Below, piece after piece: positions 44,292-53,688 of a stretch of DNA of 64,000 nt (within the stretch, counting starts at the first letter, position 1; each line of letters opens with the position of its first letter). A program made the translations under genes and the position numbers. The stretch is taken from the NCBI RefSeq assembly GCF_024256385.1, contig NZ_JAMLFW010000001.1, forward strand, positions 2,170,001 through 2,234,000, read 5' to 3'. The stretch comes from Anatilimnocola floriformis (GTDB lineage: Bacteria; Planctomycetota; Planctomycetia; Pirellulales; Pirellulaceae). Below the pieces are notes generated by a model, which searched no databases, was not told the origin of the DNA, and was given only the letters and a program-made list of their open reading frames with translations.

Positions 44292-45884
44292 TCATTGCGG
44301 CAACGGCAAAACATCCGCCTGCGACCAACTGTTGTTGATCTGCCGCCAGAGCTTGCCGCTGGGATTTTTGTTCTGCAGTGATGCAGGCAAGCGATTGTCG
44401 CGCACGCCGTCGTAGCAATGGAGCGCCGCGAAGCGACGCAGCGAAGCCGGAATTCCGACGGCGGTGAAGCCGGGATGGCCCGTCGCTGGGAATGGTCCGC
44501 CGTGGTTCATCGCGGGGCTGACCGCCACGCCGGTCGGCATCTTGTCGTCGAGCAAACGGCCCACCTTTTGTCGCAGGATCGGCGCAAGCTGCGCATAGGC
44601 CGCATCGTCGCTGACAATCTTGCTGGAATAGATACAGCCCGTGAGGTTCCCCTCGAGTTGTCGGAGCACGTTGGCAGCTTCCGCAAGATCTGCGCAAACG
44701 ACGAGCAGCGAGGCATTGCCAAACGCTTCGGTCTGTAGCGCGGTGGCATTTTTCACAAAGTGCGAACCATCGACGCGCAGCAGCGTGTTGGCGTGGCTGT
44801 ATCCTTTGCCGCCACCCGCGGTGCCGCCGACGAGCAACTTGGCGCCGGCGCTTTGAAGCGTGGTCACCGCTTTCGTTAGCGAAGAAGCGACACTCGAAGA
44901 CAACAGGGTGCCGACCGGTGCTGCGCCGAACTTCGTCGTGATTTCGCTGATGAAAGCTTCCGTATTCGGATTGGCAAGCAGCACGATCAGGCCCGGATTG
45001 GTGCAGAACTGCCCCACACCCATTAAGCAGCTCGAGGTGAACTGACCGGCGATGTCGGCAGATTTTTCCGCGATAGCGCCGGGAAGAATGACGACCGGAT
45101 TGACGCTCGAAAGTTCAGCATAAAATGGCTTGCCAACAGCATCGGCGGCGGCCTTCAGTTTCAAACCGGCGTTGCGACTGCCGGTGTAACCAATCGCGCC
45201 GACGCGGTGATCGGCGACGAGTTTTTCACCGTCGGCATGGCTGGTGCGATAGATCAACTGCACCGTGGCGAGCGGCAGGTTAGTCTCCTTCAGCGCGGCG
45301 AGAGCTTCTTCGGCAAATAGCTGTGTCGTGCCGGGGTGCGACGTGTTCGCTTTAGCGATGACAGGATTTCCCGCCGCAATGGCCGCCGCGAAATCGCCAC
45401 CGGCGGCGCTATTGAATGCAAATGGAAAATTGTTCGGGCCAAAAACGAGAACTGGCCCGATCGGCGCGAGGACCGAACGGATATTCGCGGCGGCATCGAT
45501 CGTCGGCTGTGTCCAACTGCCATCGCGAGCAGCGGCAGCGGCTTGGCGTAATTGGTTTGTCGTGCGCGGAAACTCCGCATCCGCCAAGCGCGGTGCGACC
45601 GGCAAGGCGCTTTCCTGATTGGCGATTTTCACGAAGTCGTCTTTGCGGGCCTCGATTCGCTTGGCGAACGCTTCGAGGAATTCCGCGATGCGCTCGGCTG
45701 GCAACTTTTGCAGTTCTTCGGCCGCTGTGGCTGCGGCAGCAAGCGCTGCTTCGCAATCGGCCCAGGTGCTGACAGGGAACTGCGCGGCGAGCTTTTCTTG
45801 CGTGGCGGGATTTTCGGCTTGGAAGGAGCCGCTGGAGATCGAGGTTCGCCATTCACCGGCGATGAGGACGGGTTGCATGGTCAT
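44292..45884 (-). CDS. Aldehyde dehydrogenase, alpha-ketoglutarate semialdehyde (2,5-dioxovalerate) type
   Basis: A 530-residue NAD(P)-dependent dehydrogenase. The catalytic Cys is in GQFCTNPG and the general-base Glu in AELSSVNPVV. N-terminal cofactor motif FGPNNFPFAFNSAAGGD is typical of the long KGSADH-like class (active in glucarate, galactarate or hydroxyproline routes) rather than standard ALDH. The whole core is present. It starts beside a palindrome that separates it from the FAD oxidoreductase gene upstream. Substrate is inferred from family resemblance. Confidence 0.82.
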   Translation of the reverse strand: MTMQPVLIAGEWRTSISSGSFQAENPATQEKLAAQFPVSTWADCEAALAAAATAAEELQKLPAERIAEFLEAFAKRIEARKDDFVKIANQESALPVAPRLADAEFPRTTNQLRQAAAAARDGSWTQPTIDAAANIRSVLAPIGPVLVFGPNNFPFAFNSAAGGDFAAAIAAGNPVIAKANTSHPGTTQLFAEEALAALKETNLPLATVQLIYRTSHADGEKLVADHRVGAIGYTGSRNAGLKLKAAADAVGKPFYAELSSVNPVVILPGAIAEKSADIAGQFTSSCLMGVGQFCTNPGLIVLLANPNTEAFISEITTKFGAAPVGTLLSSSVASSLTKAVTTLQSAGAKLLVGGTAGGGKGYSHANTLLRVDGSHFVKNATALQTEAFGNASLLVVCADLAEAANVLRQLEGNLTGCIYSSKIVSDDAAYAQLAPILRQKVGRLLDDKMPTGVAVSPAMNHGGPFPATGHPGFTAVGIPASLRRFAALHCYDGVRDNRLPASLQNKNPSGKLWRQINNSWSQADVLPLPQ

Positions 45885-45899
45885 ATTGAGTATGGAGAA

Positions 45900-45963
45900 G
45901 TAGCTGAATTCGCCAGAATTCAGATGATTTGCAGTTCGACTGAATTCTGGCGAATTCAGCTAC
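45900..45963. repeat. 24-bp perfect inverted repeat
   Basis: GTAGCTGAATTCGCCAGAAT (plus TCAG) at 45900-45923 is mirrored exactly at 45940-45963 around a 16-base loop. It fills the gap between two minus-strand genes. Strong hairpin in RNA; either terminator for the FAD oxidoreductase gene or a dispersed repeat. Confidence 0.85.
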
Positions 45964-45973
45964 AGGAAGAGTA

Positions 45974-48052
45974 CTACGGCAGTTTCACGGCTTGCACGGC
46001 GTCGGCGATCACATGGCCATCGGTGCCGGCGTTGCTGATGATGACGATGATTTCTTTCTCTGCCTCGAAGTTGCCGAGCGAGACATAGTTATCGGCTTTG
46101 GGCTTTTCTCGCTGATTGACTTTCACTTCGGTCGTCTTGTCGCCGACTTTCACGGTCACCGGCACGTTGGTCGCGCGGTTGCCGTTCGACGTGTAGAACA
46201 GGCGGACGTCGTACTTGCCCGCTTCGCTGATCGGCAGGACGAACGTGACGGTTCGTTGCCCCTTCTCTTCATTGTTGTCGTGCAAGTACTGCGTGCCGAC
46301 AAAGCCAGGAGTTACGCTGCTCACGCCCCAATCGCCGACGACCTTGGCTTTGTTGTCATCGACGACCACGCCCTTTAGATCCTTGACGTCGATGCCAGCA
46401 GAACCCTTCACCGCGCCGGTCCAGACCAGCACTTGTTTGTCGGCGAGGAGCCGTTCGTTGAGCTTCTTGTAGTCAACTTTCTGCACAGTCACTTTGTCGT
46501 CGATGGCGATGCAGGCCGCCGTGGCTGCCGATTGGCCAAGGACCATGAAGACCGGTTCCATGCGGATGCTGCCGAAGGCGATGTGCGAGCTGCTGAGATT
46601 GACCGGCACGAGCAGGTTGCTGGCCTGGTCCTCGCTGGGGACGATCGACTTGTATGAAATCGGATAGGGCGAAACGCCGACTTGCACGTCACCCTCGTTA
46701 CGGACTTGGCCCTTTTCGTCGACATAGCGCTGCACGTTGTGCGAGTCCATGTTGTAAGCGCCGAGGCCGACCGGATCGTCGCATTTGCGGCGAGCCTGGC
46801 AATCGGCTTGCGTCATCACGTAGTCGCTGATCATGCGGCGCGCTTCGCGCACGTACATCTGGTGCGGCCAGCCGTCGTGCTCGGCGAACTCGTCTTTGCA
46901 CAGGCCCCAGCGGCTCACTTCGTTCCGAATCTTTTCCGGCACGCGCGGATCGCTGACCAGCGTCCACATCAAGCCACGCTGGTACAGCAGATGGTCGTTG
47001 AAAATCTCGTCCCGCCGTTTGTAATCGGCTTCGGGATAGTCGTAGTTCATGTTGATGTTGTCGCTGGCAAAACCGTGATTGTTGTTCACGTCGGTCTTGC
47101 GATTCGGCATGAGCGTGGGAGCCCACGGCGCTTTGGTTTCACCGGCTTCGAAGTTGCGCAGCAGCAGTTCAAAACGGAGCGGGTCGTAGCCTTCGGGTTT
47201 GCTGAACGGAATTTTGTTCTCCGGCCGATCGGTCAGGCACATGCGAAAGTTGTAGGCCTGCACGCGTTTGTCACCAGCGCCTTCCTCACCGGGCGAATCG
47301 CCATGCACGCCCGGCAGCAGGCCGCTCGATTTATCACCTTTCTTCACGTACGGATCGACGCCGGCAACCAGTTGATGCGAACGAGCATTCTTCACCTGCA
47401 CGCCGTTGAGCGTTTCGCCGTAGACGGAATTCGCTTCGCGGCCGACGTGAAACTTGACGCCGGCGAAGGCGAAGAGATCCCCTTCGTAGCTGGCATCGAG
47501 AAACATCTGCGCTGCGTAAACCTCACCACTCTCCATACGAATCGAAATGATGTGATTGCCTTGCTTCTGCACGCCATCCTTCAGGTCGAGCCGCTTGCCG
47601 TAGATGACCGTGACTTTTTCTTCCTCACACCAATTGCGGAGAATCTTTTCGGCGACACTCGGCTCGAACGTCCACATCGCATCTTCGACGGCGCCTTCGG
47701 TGCCGCGACCGCTGCGGTAGTTCTCGGGCTTTTCGTAGGTCCAGCTTTTCGGATCGTTGTAGTGCTTGCGAACCCGCTGATAGAACTCACGGCTCACGCC
47801 GCCGATGGCGGCTTTGTTGCCGATGTCGGTCGCGCCGAGACCGCCGCTCGTCAAACCACCCAGGTGTTTGCCGGGCTCGATGATCGCAGCCGTCTTTCCC
47901 ATCCGCCGCGCTTGCACAGCGGCTGCCACGCCGCCGGCGCTGCCGCCATAAACAATGATGTCGAAGCCCGCCGTCGTCGGCGCTGCGTGCGTAACGGCGC
48001 AAAGGACCAATGACAAAATCAACAGGCCGGCCAGGCAACGAGTCACATTCAT
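45974..48052 (-). CDS. Secreted FAD-dependent oxidoreductase
   Basis: A 692-residue exported protein with signal peptide (MNVTRCLAGLLILSLVLCAVTHA). An FAD-binding Rossmann motif follows, DIIVYGGSAGGVAAAVQARRMG, ending in IIEPGKHLGGLTSGGLGATD, typical of FAD_oxidored proteins. The main domain continues to about residue 550. The last about 140 residues (EAGKYDVRLFYTSNGNRATNVPV) are a beta-sandwich like golvesin/xanthan-lyase C-terminal domains. Substrate unknown; in planctomycetes such enzymes accompany carbohydrate degradation. Start at ATG 48052 fits the signal peptide. Confidence 0.85.
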   Translation of the reverse strand: MNVTRCLAGLLILSLVLCAVTHAAPTTAGFDIIVYGGSAGGVAAAVQARRMGKTAAIIEPGKHLGGLTSGGLGATDIGNKAAIGGVSREFYQRVRKHYNDPKSWTYEKPENYRSGRGTEGAVEDAMWTFEPSVAEKILRNWCEEEKVTVIYGKRLDLKDGVQKQGNHIISIRMESGEVYAAQMFLDASYEGDLFAFAGVKFHVGREANSVYGETLNGVQVKNARSHQLVAGVDPYVKKGDKSSGLLPGVHGDSPGEEGAGDKRVQAYNFRMCLTDRPENKIPFSKPEGYDPLRFELLLRNFEAGETKAPWAPTLMPNRKTDVNNNHGFASDNINMNYDYPEADYKRRDEIFNDHLLYQRGLMWTLVSDPRVPEKIRNEVSRWGLCKDEFAEHDGWPHQMYVREARRMISDYVMTQADCQARRKCDDPVGLGAYNMDSHNVQRYVDEKGQVRNEGDVQVGVSPYPISYKSIVPSEDQASNLLVPVNLSSSHIAFGSIRMEPVFMVLGQSAATAACIAIDDKVTVQKVDYKKLNERLLADKQVLVWTGAVKGSAGIDVKDLKGVVVDDNKAKVVGDWGVSSVTPGFVGTQYLHDNNEEKGQRTVTFVLPISEAGKYDVRLFYTSNGNRATNVPVTVKVGDKTTEVKVNQREKPKADNYVSLGNFEAEKEIIVIISNAGTDGHVIADAVQAVKLP

Positions 48053-48171
48053 GAGAGCGTCCGCAGCGGGGAGGATTCGACAATGCCGCACGAAACAAGG
48101 TCAGGTGTGCGGGATTGCGAATTATAGCGACGGCGGGAGCGGCGGGGAATTTGGCGGAGGGCAATCAACGA

Positions 48172-48471
48172 CTAGGGAATTCGGCTTTGCCACGTCTCAG
48201 GAGCACGTGAAGTATGAGTGATTGCAAATATCACTACGTAATTGCCGTCTATCGTGAACACAATGATGTACGGGTACCGGTCAACTTTGGCGACTCTTCC
48301 TCGGCGATGCTGAATGGCAAAAAGTTCGGGATTATTTCGGACAAACTCAACTTTCTGTTCGACGGCCTTTAGGAACAGCAACCCCCGTCCTGACGATTGC
48401 TCGTCGTACCAGTCCCTGGCCTCGTCCAAGTCGCGCGCAGCGCCTGGCATGATGATTGACTTGCGGCTCAT
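48172..48471 (-). CDS. RelE/ParE-type toxin
   Basis: A 99-residue protein with family features: MPGAARDLDEARDWYDEQSSGRG..FLKAVEQKVEFVRNNPELF, a conserved HRRGRVAKVDRYPYIIVF strand and the end AITHTSRAPETWQSR. The catalytic region resembles ParE/RelE (plasmid stabilisation protein) toxins. It overlaps the antitoxin gene by four bases (ATGA), a coupled type II module. Confidence 0.87.
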   Translation of the reverse strand: MSRKSIIMPGAARDLDEARDWYDEQSSGRGLLFLKAVEQKVEFVRNNPELFAIQHRRGRVAKVDRYPYIIVFTIDGNYVVIFAITHTSRAPETWQSRIP

Positions 48472-48701
48472 TCTGCATACTTCGCAGTAAGTTCAGCGAA
48501 TACGTCGTCCCAAGCCCGAGCTTGGCTAGGATCCTTTTCATAGGCGTCCATTCGCCGGTCAAGTTCGGCGATCAGCCAAGGAGGTAGTTCTTGCTTGTCT
48601 GGAATTTCAACAACTGATTGCAGGATCGCTGAGGCGAGTTCAATTCGTTCATCACGATTCAAGCGGTCAATTCCAAAACTTGCCAAATCGAAGTTAGACA
48701 C
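48468..48701 (-). CDS. Antitoxin of the addiction-module component family
   Basis: A 77-residue protein starting with GTG at 48701, with GGAG 7 bases before it. Sequence LNRDERIELASAILQSV followed by LPPWLIAELDRRMDAYEKDPSQARAWDDVFAEL fits the 'putative addiction module component' family (helical, LSxEERLELAE-type start and D-P-x-x-x-x-x-W near the end). Other starts upstream to 48818 lie outside the family. Coupled to the toxin by a four-base overlap. Confidence 0.82.
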   Translation of the reverse strand: MSNFDLASFGIDRLNRDERIELASAILQSVVEIPDKQELPPWLIAELDRRMDAYEKDPSQARAWDDVFAELTAKYAE

Positions 48702-48881
48702 CTTGAGTCTCCATAAGGGGCTTTGGCCACTTCTTCGGCCGCAATACTCCTGATCGGTTTTCCTCACCAATTCTACCTCCCACTTGCGATCAGACCAACT
48801 CCTTCCCCCATCTGCCAATCTGCCGCTGCATCGCTAAAATCCACGCTGGCGAAAACTTGTTCGACACATTCCAAAGATTGG

Positions 48882-50348
48882 ATGACGTTCATGACCGTGC
48901 AGGCAATTCACGAGTCGGTGACCAACCTCCAGGCCGATACACTCGTTGTGGGCCTCTATGCCGACGAACCGCTGAGCGGCGCTGCCGAAGAACTCAACCG
49001 GGCCACGCAAGGCATGCTGACGCGGTTGCAGGAGACAAAAGACCTGAGCGGCAAGCGGGGTGAATTGGTCACGCTGTATGCTCCGAGCGGCTTGAAAGTG
49101 CGGCAGGTGACGCTTATTGGCTTGGGGCTTCGTTCGGCGCTCGATCGCAGCGGCGCCTTTCGAGCTGCAGCGACAGCGGCTAAGGCCGTGGCGGGGAAAG
49201 AGCGCGGCCTCGTTGCGTTCTATCTTGCCGATCGCTGGTCGAGCGAACTTGTCGAGAGCGGCGTATGCGGCAGCTTGGTTGGTTGCGTCGGACAGGATCT
49301 GTATCGCGCGAAGAAGAATCGCTTTCCTCTCACGCAGGTTGCTTGGGCGAATGTGTCTGCCGCTGACATTGCTCGCGGCGAGAGCCTGGCCGACGGTGTG
49401 AACCTCGCGCGGCGATTGGTGAATGAACCGCCAGGCGATATGTATCCGGAGACGTTTGCCAATGAAGCGGTGAGCGTCGCCGAAGCGAGCGGACTGGCGA
49501 TTGAAGTTTGGGACAAGCAGCGTCTGGAAGCCGAACGCTGCGGCAGCTTGCTGGCCGTGGGCAAGGGGTCTGATCGCGACTCGCGACTCGTTATTTTGAA
49601 ATACAACGGTGGACCGGAGGGGGCCGCGCCGATCGCTTTCGTCGGTAAGGGCGTGACATTTGATTCGGGCGGGCTGTCGATCAAGCCGACCGACGGCATG
49701 AAGACCATGAAGTGCGACATGGCCGGCGCTGCCGCCGTCGTCGGCGCCATGCAAACGATCGCGCAGCTGAAACTGCCAGTGAATGTGATCGGGCTGTGCG
49801 GCCTGGTCGAAAACATGCTCGGCGGCAGTGCGTTCAAGCTCGGCGATGTGCTGCGGGCTCGCAGCGGCAAGACGATTGAAGTGCTCAACACCGACGCCGA
49901 AGGTCGTCTCGTTCTGGCCGATGTGCTCGATGTCGCGCTGCAGCACCAGCCGGCGAAGATCGTCGATTTGGCAACACTGACCGGCGCGTGCGTTGTCGCC
50001 CTCGGCACGGACATCGCCGGTTTGATGACGAATGATCAAACGTGGGCCGATGAAGTGAAAGCGTCGGGCGATGCTGTGGGCGAAGCCCTCTGGCCGTTGC
50101 CGATGTTCCCCGAGTTTAGCGAGCAGATTCGCAGTGAAGTTGCCGACATCAAGAACACCGGCGATGGTCGCTGGGGCGGCGCGATCACGGCTGGCAAGTT
50201 CCTGGAAGAATTCGTCAACGGCAAACCGTGGGTTCACCTCGATATCGCCGGCCCCGCGTTCCTCGACGGCCAAAAACCCTGGCTCGACGCCGGCGGCACT
50301 GGCTTTGGTGTGCGCACGCTCGTTGAGATTGCCCGACGAGCAACGTAA
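48882..50348 (+). CDS. pepA: Leucyl aminopeptidase (M17)
   Basis: A 488-residue cytosolic metallopeptidase that removes N-terminal residues; hexameric in relatives. The metal-binding motifs are visible: VGKGVTFDSGGLSIKP (Lys and Asp), KCDMAGAAAV and the signature NTDAEGRLVLADVL. The N-terminal macro-like domain is typical (VTNLQADTLVVGLYAD). Two start codons are close, ATG 48882 and 48891; the former is used here. The frame upstream to 48723 looks non-coding. It lies 45 bases before the LarA-like gene. Confidence 0.92.
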   Translation: MTFMTVQAIHESVTNLQADTLVVGLYADEPLSGAAEELNRATQGMLTRLQETKDLSGKRGELVTLYAPSGLKVRQVTLIGLGLRSALDRSGAFRAAATAAKAVAGKERGLVAFYLADRWSSELVESGVCGSLVGCVGQDLYRAKKNRFPLTQVAWANVSAADIARGESLADGVNLARRLVNEPPGDMYPETFANEAVSVAEASGLAIEVWDKQRLEAERCGSLLAVGKGSDRDSRLVILKYNGGPEGAAPIAFVGKGVTFDSGGLSIKPTDGMKTMKCDMAGAAAVVGAMQTIAQLKLPVNVIGLCGLVENMLGGSAFKLGDVLRARSGKTIEVLNTDAEGRLVLADVLDVALQHQPAKIVDLATLTGACVVALGTDIAGLMTNDQTWADEVKASGDAVGEALWPLPMFPEFSEQIRSEVADIKNTGDGRWGGAITAGKFLEEFVNGKPWVHLDIAGPAFLDGQKPWLDAGGTGFGVRTLVEIARRAT

Positions 50349-50393
50349 CGCTGAGTTCCCTACTCTCTTCAACCCTTCATCCCTCTTATTCCC

Positions 50394-51701
50394 ATGCCCT
50401 GGTTCACTAAATCCGCCGCTGAAATTTCCCGTGCTGAAGTTGTTGCGCTCATCGATCGAACGCTCGATGAAGCGAAGCAGCGGATCTGCAAAGATCCGAA
50501 GCGGGTGCTGCTGCTGCCGCCGGATATCACGCGGATGCACTCCGGCGCCGGTTGGATCACCGAGGCGTTTTATAACCTGCTGTCGCCGACGGCCGATGTG
50601 CATGTTATTCCCACGCTCGGCCAGCACGAGCCGCACACCCGCGAGCAAAACGCGCAGATGTTTGGCAAGATTCCGCACGAGCGGATTCACGCGCACGACT
50701 GGCGCGACGGCTGCGTGCAGATTGGCGAAGTGCCGGCCGATTATGTGAAGGAGACAACCGGCGGGGCTGCCGATTGGGCCTTTCCGCTGTGGCTCAACTC
50801 GATGCTGATGAAGGAGAAGTGGGATCTCATTATCAACATCGGTCACGTCGTGCCGCACGAAGTGCTCGGCTTTGCGAATCACAACAAGAACTACTTCATC
50901 GGCCTCGGCGGTAAGGATCTGATTTGCACGTCGCACATGGCCGCGGCTTGCTGCGGCATTGAGAACAACCTCGGCAATCTCCTTACGCCGGTGCGGCAGT
51001 GCTTCAACTATGCCGAAGACACTTACTTGAAATCCCTGCCGGATTTCTACGTGCAGGTCACGCTTGCTCGCAACCCTGCCGGCCACCTTGTGCACACTGG
51101 CGTCTTTGTCGGCGACGATTTGGAAACGTATCTCGGCGCAGCACGTCAGGCCCGCGACCAAAACATCACCACGCTCGACGAGCCGCTGAAAAAAGTCGTC
51201 TGCGTCATGCAAGGCGACGAGTTTTTCAGCACTTGGGTCGCCAACAAAGCCGTCTATCGCACACGCATGGCGCTCGCCGACGGCGGTGAGTTGCTAATTC
51301 TCGCGCCGGGCCTCAAGCGTTTCGGCGAACAGCCCGACGTCGATGCTCTCATCCGCAAGTACGGCTACTGTGGCACGCCGCAGGTGATGGAACTCTACAA
51401 GAAGAACGCCGATATGCAGGACCTGGCCCACGCCAGTGCGCACCTGATTCACGGCAGCAGCGAAGGCCGCTTCAAGATCACGTACGCTCCAGGCCACTTG
51501 GAAAAGGCCGACGTCGAGCAAGTGAAGTTCGGCTACGCGAATCTAGACGAGATGCTGCTGAAGTATCCGATCGGCCAACTCAAGGAAGGCTTTAACGACG
51601 TCAACGGTGAGCGGATCTATTTCATCCCCACGCCGTCGGCGGGCCTGTGGGCAACGAAGGATCGGCTACTCAATCGCAAGACGGGTTTTGGTGCGGGTTA
51701 A
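50394..51701 (+). CDS. LarA-like (DUF2088) lactate racemase-family protein
   Basis: A 435-residue protein of the LarA superfamily (nickel-pincer racemases). Features: PPDITRMHSGAG, TLGQHEPHTREQ, GHVVPHEVLGFANHNKNYFIGLGG and LADGGELLILAPGL. The exact Lys/His positions of the pincer-nucleotide enzyme were not aligned, and LarA itself needs LarB/C/E, which are absent here. It could racemise another hydroxy acid. It starts 45 bases after pepA and ends 1 base before the thioesterase gene, so the genes are likely an operon. Confidence 0.8.
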   Translation: MPWFTKSAAEISRAEVVALIDRTLDEAKQRICKDPKRVLLLPPDITRMHSGAGWITEAFYNLLSPTADVHVIPTLGQHEPHTREQNAQMFGKIPHERIHAHDWRDGCVQIGEVPADYVKETTGGAADWAFPLWLNSMLMKEKWDLIINIGHVVPHEVLGFANHNKNYFIGLGGKDLICTSHMAAACCGIENNLGNLLTPVRQCFNYAEDTYLKSLPDFYVQVTLARNPAGHLVHTGVFVGDDLETYLGAARQARDQNITTLDEPLKKVVCVMQGDEFFSTWVANKAVYRTRMALADGGELLILAPGLKRFGEQPDVDALIRKYGYCGTPQVMELYKKNADMQDLAHASAHLIHGSSEGRFKITYAPGHLEKADVEQVKFGYANLDEMLLKYPIGQLKEGFNDVNGERIYFIPTPSAGLWATKDRLLNRKTGFGAG

Positions 51702-51702
51702 T

Positions 51703-52152
51703 ATGACCACTCCTTTTCGCACCACCCGCCGTGTCGAATTCAGCGATACCGATGCGGCCGGCATTATGCATTTCTCGGCGTTCTTCCGCTTCATGGAGCA
51801 AGCCGAGCACGATTTGCTTCGCTCGCTCGGCTTGAGCGTCGTGATGGCGGACGATGTCGCCAAGGCTGGCGGCGGCAAACTCAGTTGGCCGCGGGTGCAT
51901 GCCGATTGCGACTTTCGCGTGCCGGCGCGTTACGAGGATGTACTCGAGATTGAAGTGACCATCGGCCGCCTCGGCGAGAAGAGTGCGAATTATCAGTTCC
52001 GCTTTGTGCTCGGCGGCAAGGAACTCGCGACCGGCGAAATCACCAGCGTCTGCTGCCGGATCATCGCCGGCCAACCTCCGCAGTCGGTGGCAATCCCCGA
52101 ATGGTTTCGCGCCAAGCTCTCACCGTTTGTCGTTTCTGCAACGGATGGCTAG
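51703..52152 (+). CDS. Acyl-CoA thioesterase (4HBT hotdog fold, YbgC-like)
   Basis: A 149-residue protein with the 4HBT signature VEFSDTDAAGIMHFSAFFRFMEQAEHD; the Asp in DTDAAG is the usual catalytic residue. The core beta strand region (CDFRVPARYEDVLEIEV and GKELATGEITSVCC) follows. ATG 51703 starts 1 base after the LarA-like stop. It probably hydrolyses acyl-CoA or hydroxybenzoyl-CoA thioesters; exact substrate unclear. Confidence 0.85.
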   Translation: MTTPFRTTRRVEFSDTDAAGIMHFSAFFRFMEQAEHDLLRSLGLSVVMADDVAKAGGGKLSWPRVHADCDFRVPARYEDVLEIEVTIGRLGEKSANYQFRFVLGGKELATGEITSVCCRIIAGQPPQSVAIPEWFRAKLSPFVVSATDG

Positions 52153-52155
52153 ATC

Positions 52156-52977
52156 ATGCGCACGCTCGCCTGCTGCTGCGGAGTTCTGCTCTCCCTCGTC
52201 GGTGGACGACTGGCAAGTGCTCAGCCGCAACCGGCCCCCATTCGCTTCGGCATTGATGAAGTGATTGCGCCTGTGGCCGAAGTGCCAGCGGCGGAAAAGG
52301 CGATTCTCAAGCAACACACCGAACTCGATTTTTCCGTCGGCTTTGCGTGGCGATGTGCCTTCGTGGGGAGTTCGTACGGTTCCTTTGCGAACTGGCACGG
52401 CCGGTACGTGCTCTTCGATGGCGACAACATTCTGGAAATCACTCGCACCGACCTGGAACGCATGCTCGGCAAGGATCAATATGCCCGCCTGCATCCGCCG
52501 CTGCGCTATCGAATTCCGCCGGGCCTGATCGGGCTCCTGATTCTCATTGTCTTCCTGGCCAAGTTCGATGCACTCTTCCCCACCAGGATATTGCTTGCCA
52601 AACGCCTGCTGAACGATGCGCAGTATGTCCAAGCCGTCGAAGTCTACGAACGGAGCCTGCCGGGGCCGGACGAAGAATCGACCGCCGATCTGCGCAAGCA
52701 GGCCTTTGCTGCCGCCGTCGAATTTCTCACGACCGCTAAGTCGCTCGCCAAACCAGAGGCCGAAGCTCGGCTGCGAAAAATCATCTCCAGCCGAGAAGAG
52801 GAAAAATCTAAGTACCTCCGCCAGCAAGCGCTCGCCTACGAAGAAGCAGGCGATTGGAACGAAGCCCTCGACCATTACGAAGAGGCCGCCGAACTGCGGG
52901 AATTGTGGGATGCGAAGGATTTTGCTTTCCTGCAAAAATGCATCCGGCGGGTCGAGCAGAAACAGAATTCAGCTTAA
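52156..52977 (+). CDS. Exported membrane protein with TPR-like C-terminus
   Basis: A 273-residue protein with an N-terminal signal (MRTLACCCGVLLSLVGGRLA) and a transmembrane segment near 117-135 (PPGLIGLLILIVFLAKF). The N-terminal portion between them is extracytoplasmic and has conserved WHGRYVLFDGDNILE. The C-terminal part contains TPR-like helices (LRQQALAYEEAGDWNEALDHYEEAAEL) and would face the cytoplasm. It follows the thioesterase by 3 bases and is likely co-expressed. Family not recognised. Confidence 0.6.
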   Translation: MRTLACCCGVLLSLVGGRLASAQPQPAPIRFGIDEVIAPVAEVPAAEKAILKQHTELDFSVGFAWRCAFVGSSYGSFANWHGRYVLFDGDNILEITRTDLERMLGKDQYARLHPPLRYRIPPGLIGLLILIVFLAKFDALFPTRILLAKRLLNDAQYVQAVEVYERSLPGPDEESTADLRKQAFAAAVEFLTTAKSLAKPEAEARLRKIISSREEEKSKYLRQQALAYEEAGDWNEALDHYEEAAELRELWDAKDFAFLQKCIRRVEQKQNSA

Positions 52978-53008
52978 TTTGCGCTTATTGCCCAAAAGGA
53001 AGTGGCCT

Positions 53009-53554
53009 ATGAAGCGGATCGGGATACGTGAATTTCTGTTGGCAATGCTCGTGGCTGTTCTGGTTGTGATTGTGGCGCGTGCCTGGCAACGCAGGTCTGC
53101 AGCAGACACGAAAGGTCTCGCTGATGTGCCAGAACTCATCGGAGGCTCGTTGGGCTACGAGGCATTTCAAAAGTCGGACCAAGTGCTCGCTTATCGAATC
53201 AGTCATCCGGAAGATGTTCGCAGCATAACTCAGGATTTTCCGGTCATCGCCGGACGGGTAGCGGTTCCGGCAGAAGTTCGCGACGAGTTCCGCACCAGCG
53301 TCTTGCCGCGAAGGTTTCTCGGCGTGACAGGTTGTGCGCCGGAATACGCAGTGAGAATCGACTTCGTCAAAGGGGAGCACACGTTGCGCTTCTTAATCTG
53401 CTTGCACTGCAATTCGATCGTGGCGCTTCTCGATGGCCAGGAATGCACCGCACGCCCAGACAAGCTCAGGCTCGATTTTAATGAGGAACAAATGATCGAA
53501 GTCGCCAAAAAACTCTTTCCGAATGACCAGCGGATTCAAGAGCTTAAATCTTAG
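53009..53554 (+). CDS. Hypothetical single-pass membrane protein
   Basis: A 181-residue protein with an N-terminal anchor (REFLLAMLVAVLVVIVARAW) after a basic start MKRIG. The exported domain contains a CLHCNSIV motif (CxxC) and FLGVTGCAPEYAVRI, giving several cysteines. AAAAGGAAG precedes ATG 53009. Function unknown. It follows the preceding gene by 31 bases in the same direction. Confidence 0.55.
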   Translation: MKRIGIREFLLAMLVAVLVVIVARAWQRRSAADTKGLADVPELIGGSLGYEAFQKSDQVLAYRISHPEDVRSITQDFPVIAGRVAVPAEVRDEFRTSVLPRRFLGVTGCAPEYAVRIDFVKGEHTLRFLICLHCNSIVALLDGQECTARPDKLRLDFNEEQMIEVAKKLFPNDQRIQELKS

Positions 53555-53688
53555 GACGACCGTCAATCCTCTATTTTTCGGCGGTTTCAGGCATTGCTAA
53601 CGCCCTCGTCAGATCGGCACGAATTGGCTAAAATTTCGAGCTTTCCAGTTGCCAATTCCTCTTCGCTCGTCGGAGCCGTGCGCCACCA

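Noticed and set aside
48834-51212. 792-codon minus-strand frame under pepA and the LarA-like gene
   Set aside because: High-GC third-position shadow. The sequence is rich in His/Arg with no recognisable domain, and both plus-strand genes have strong motifs.
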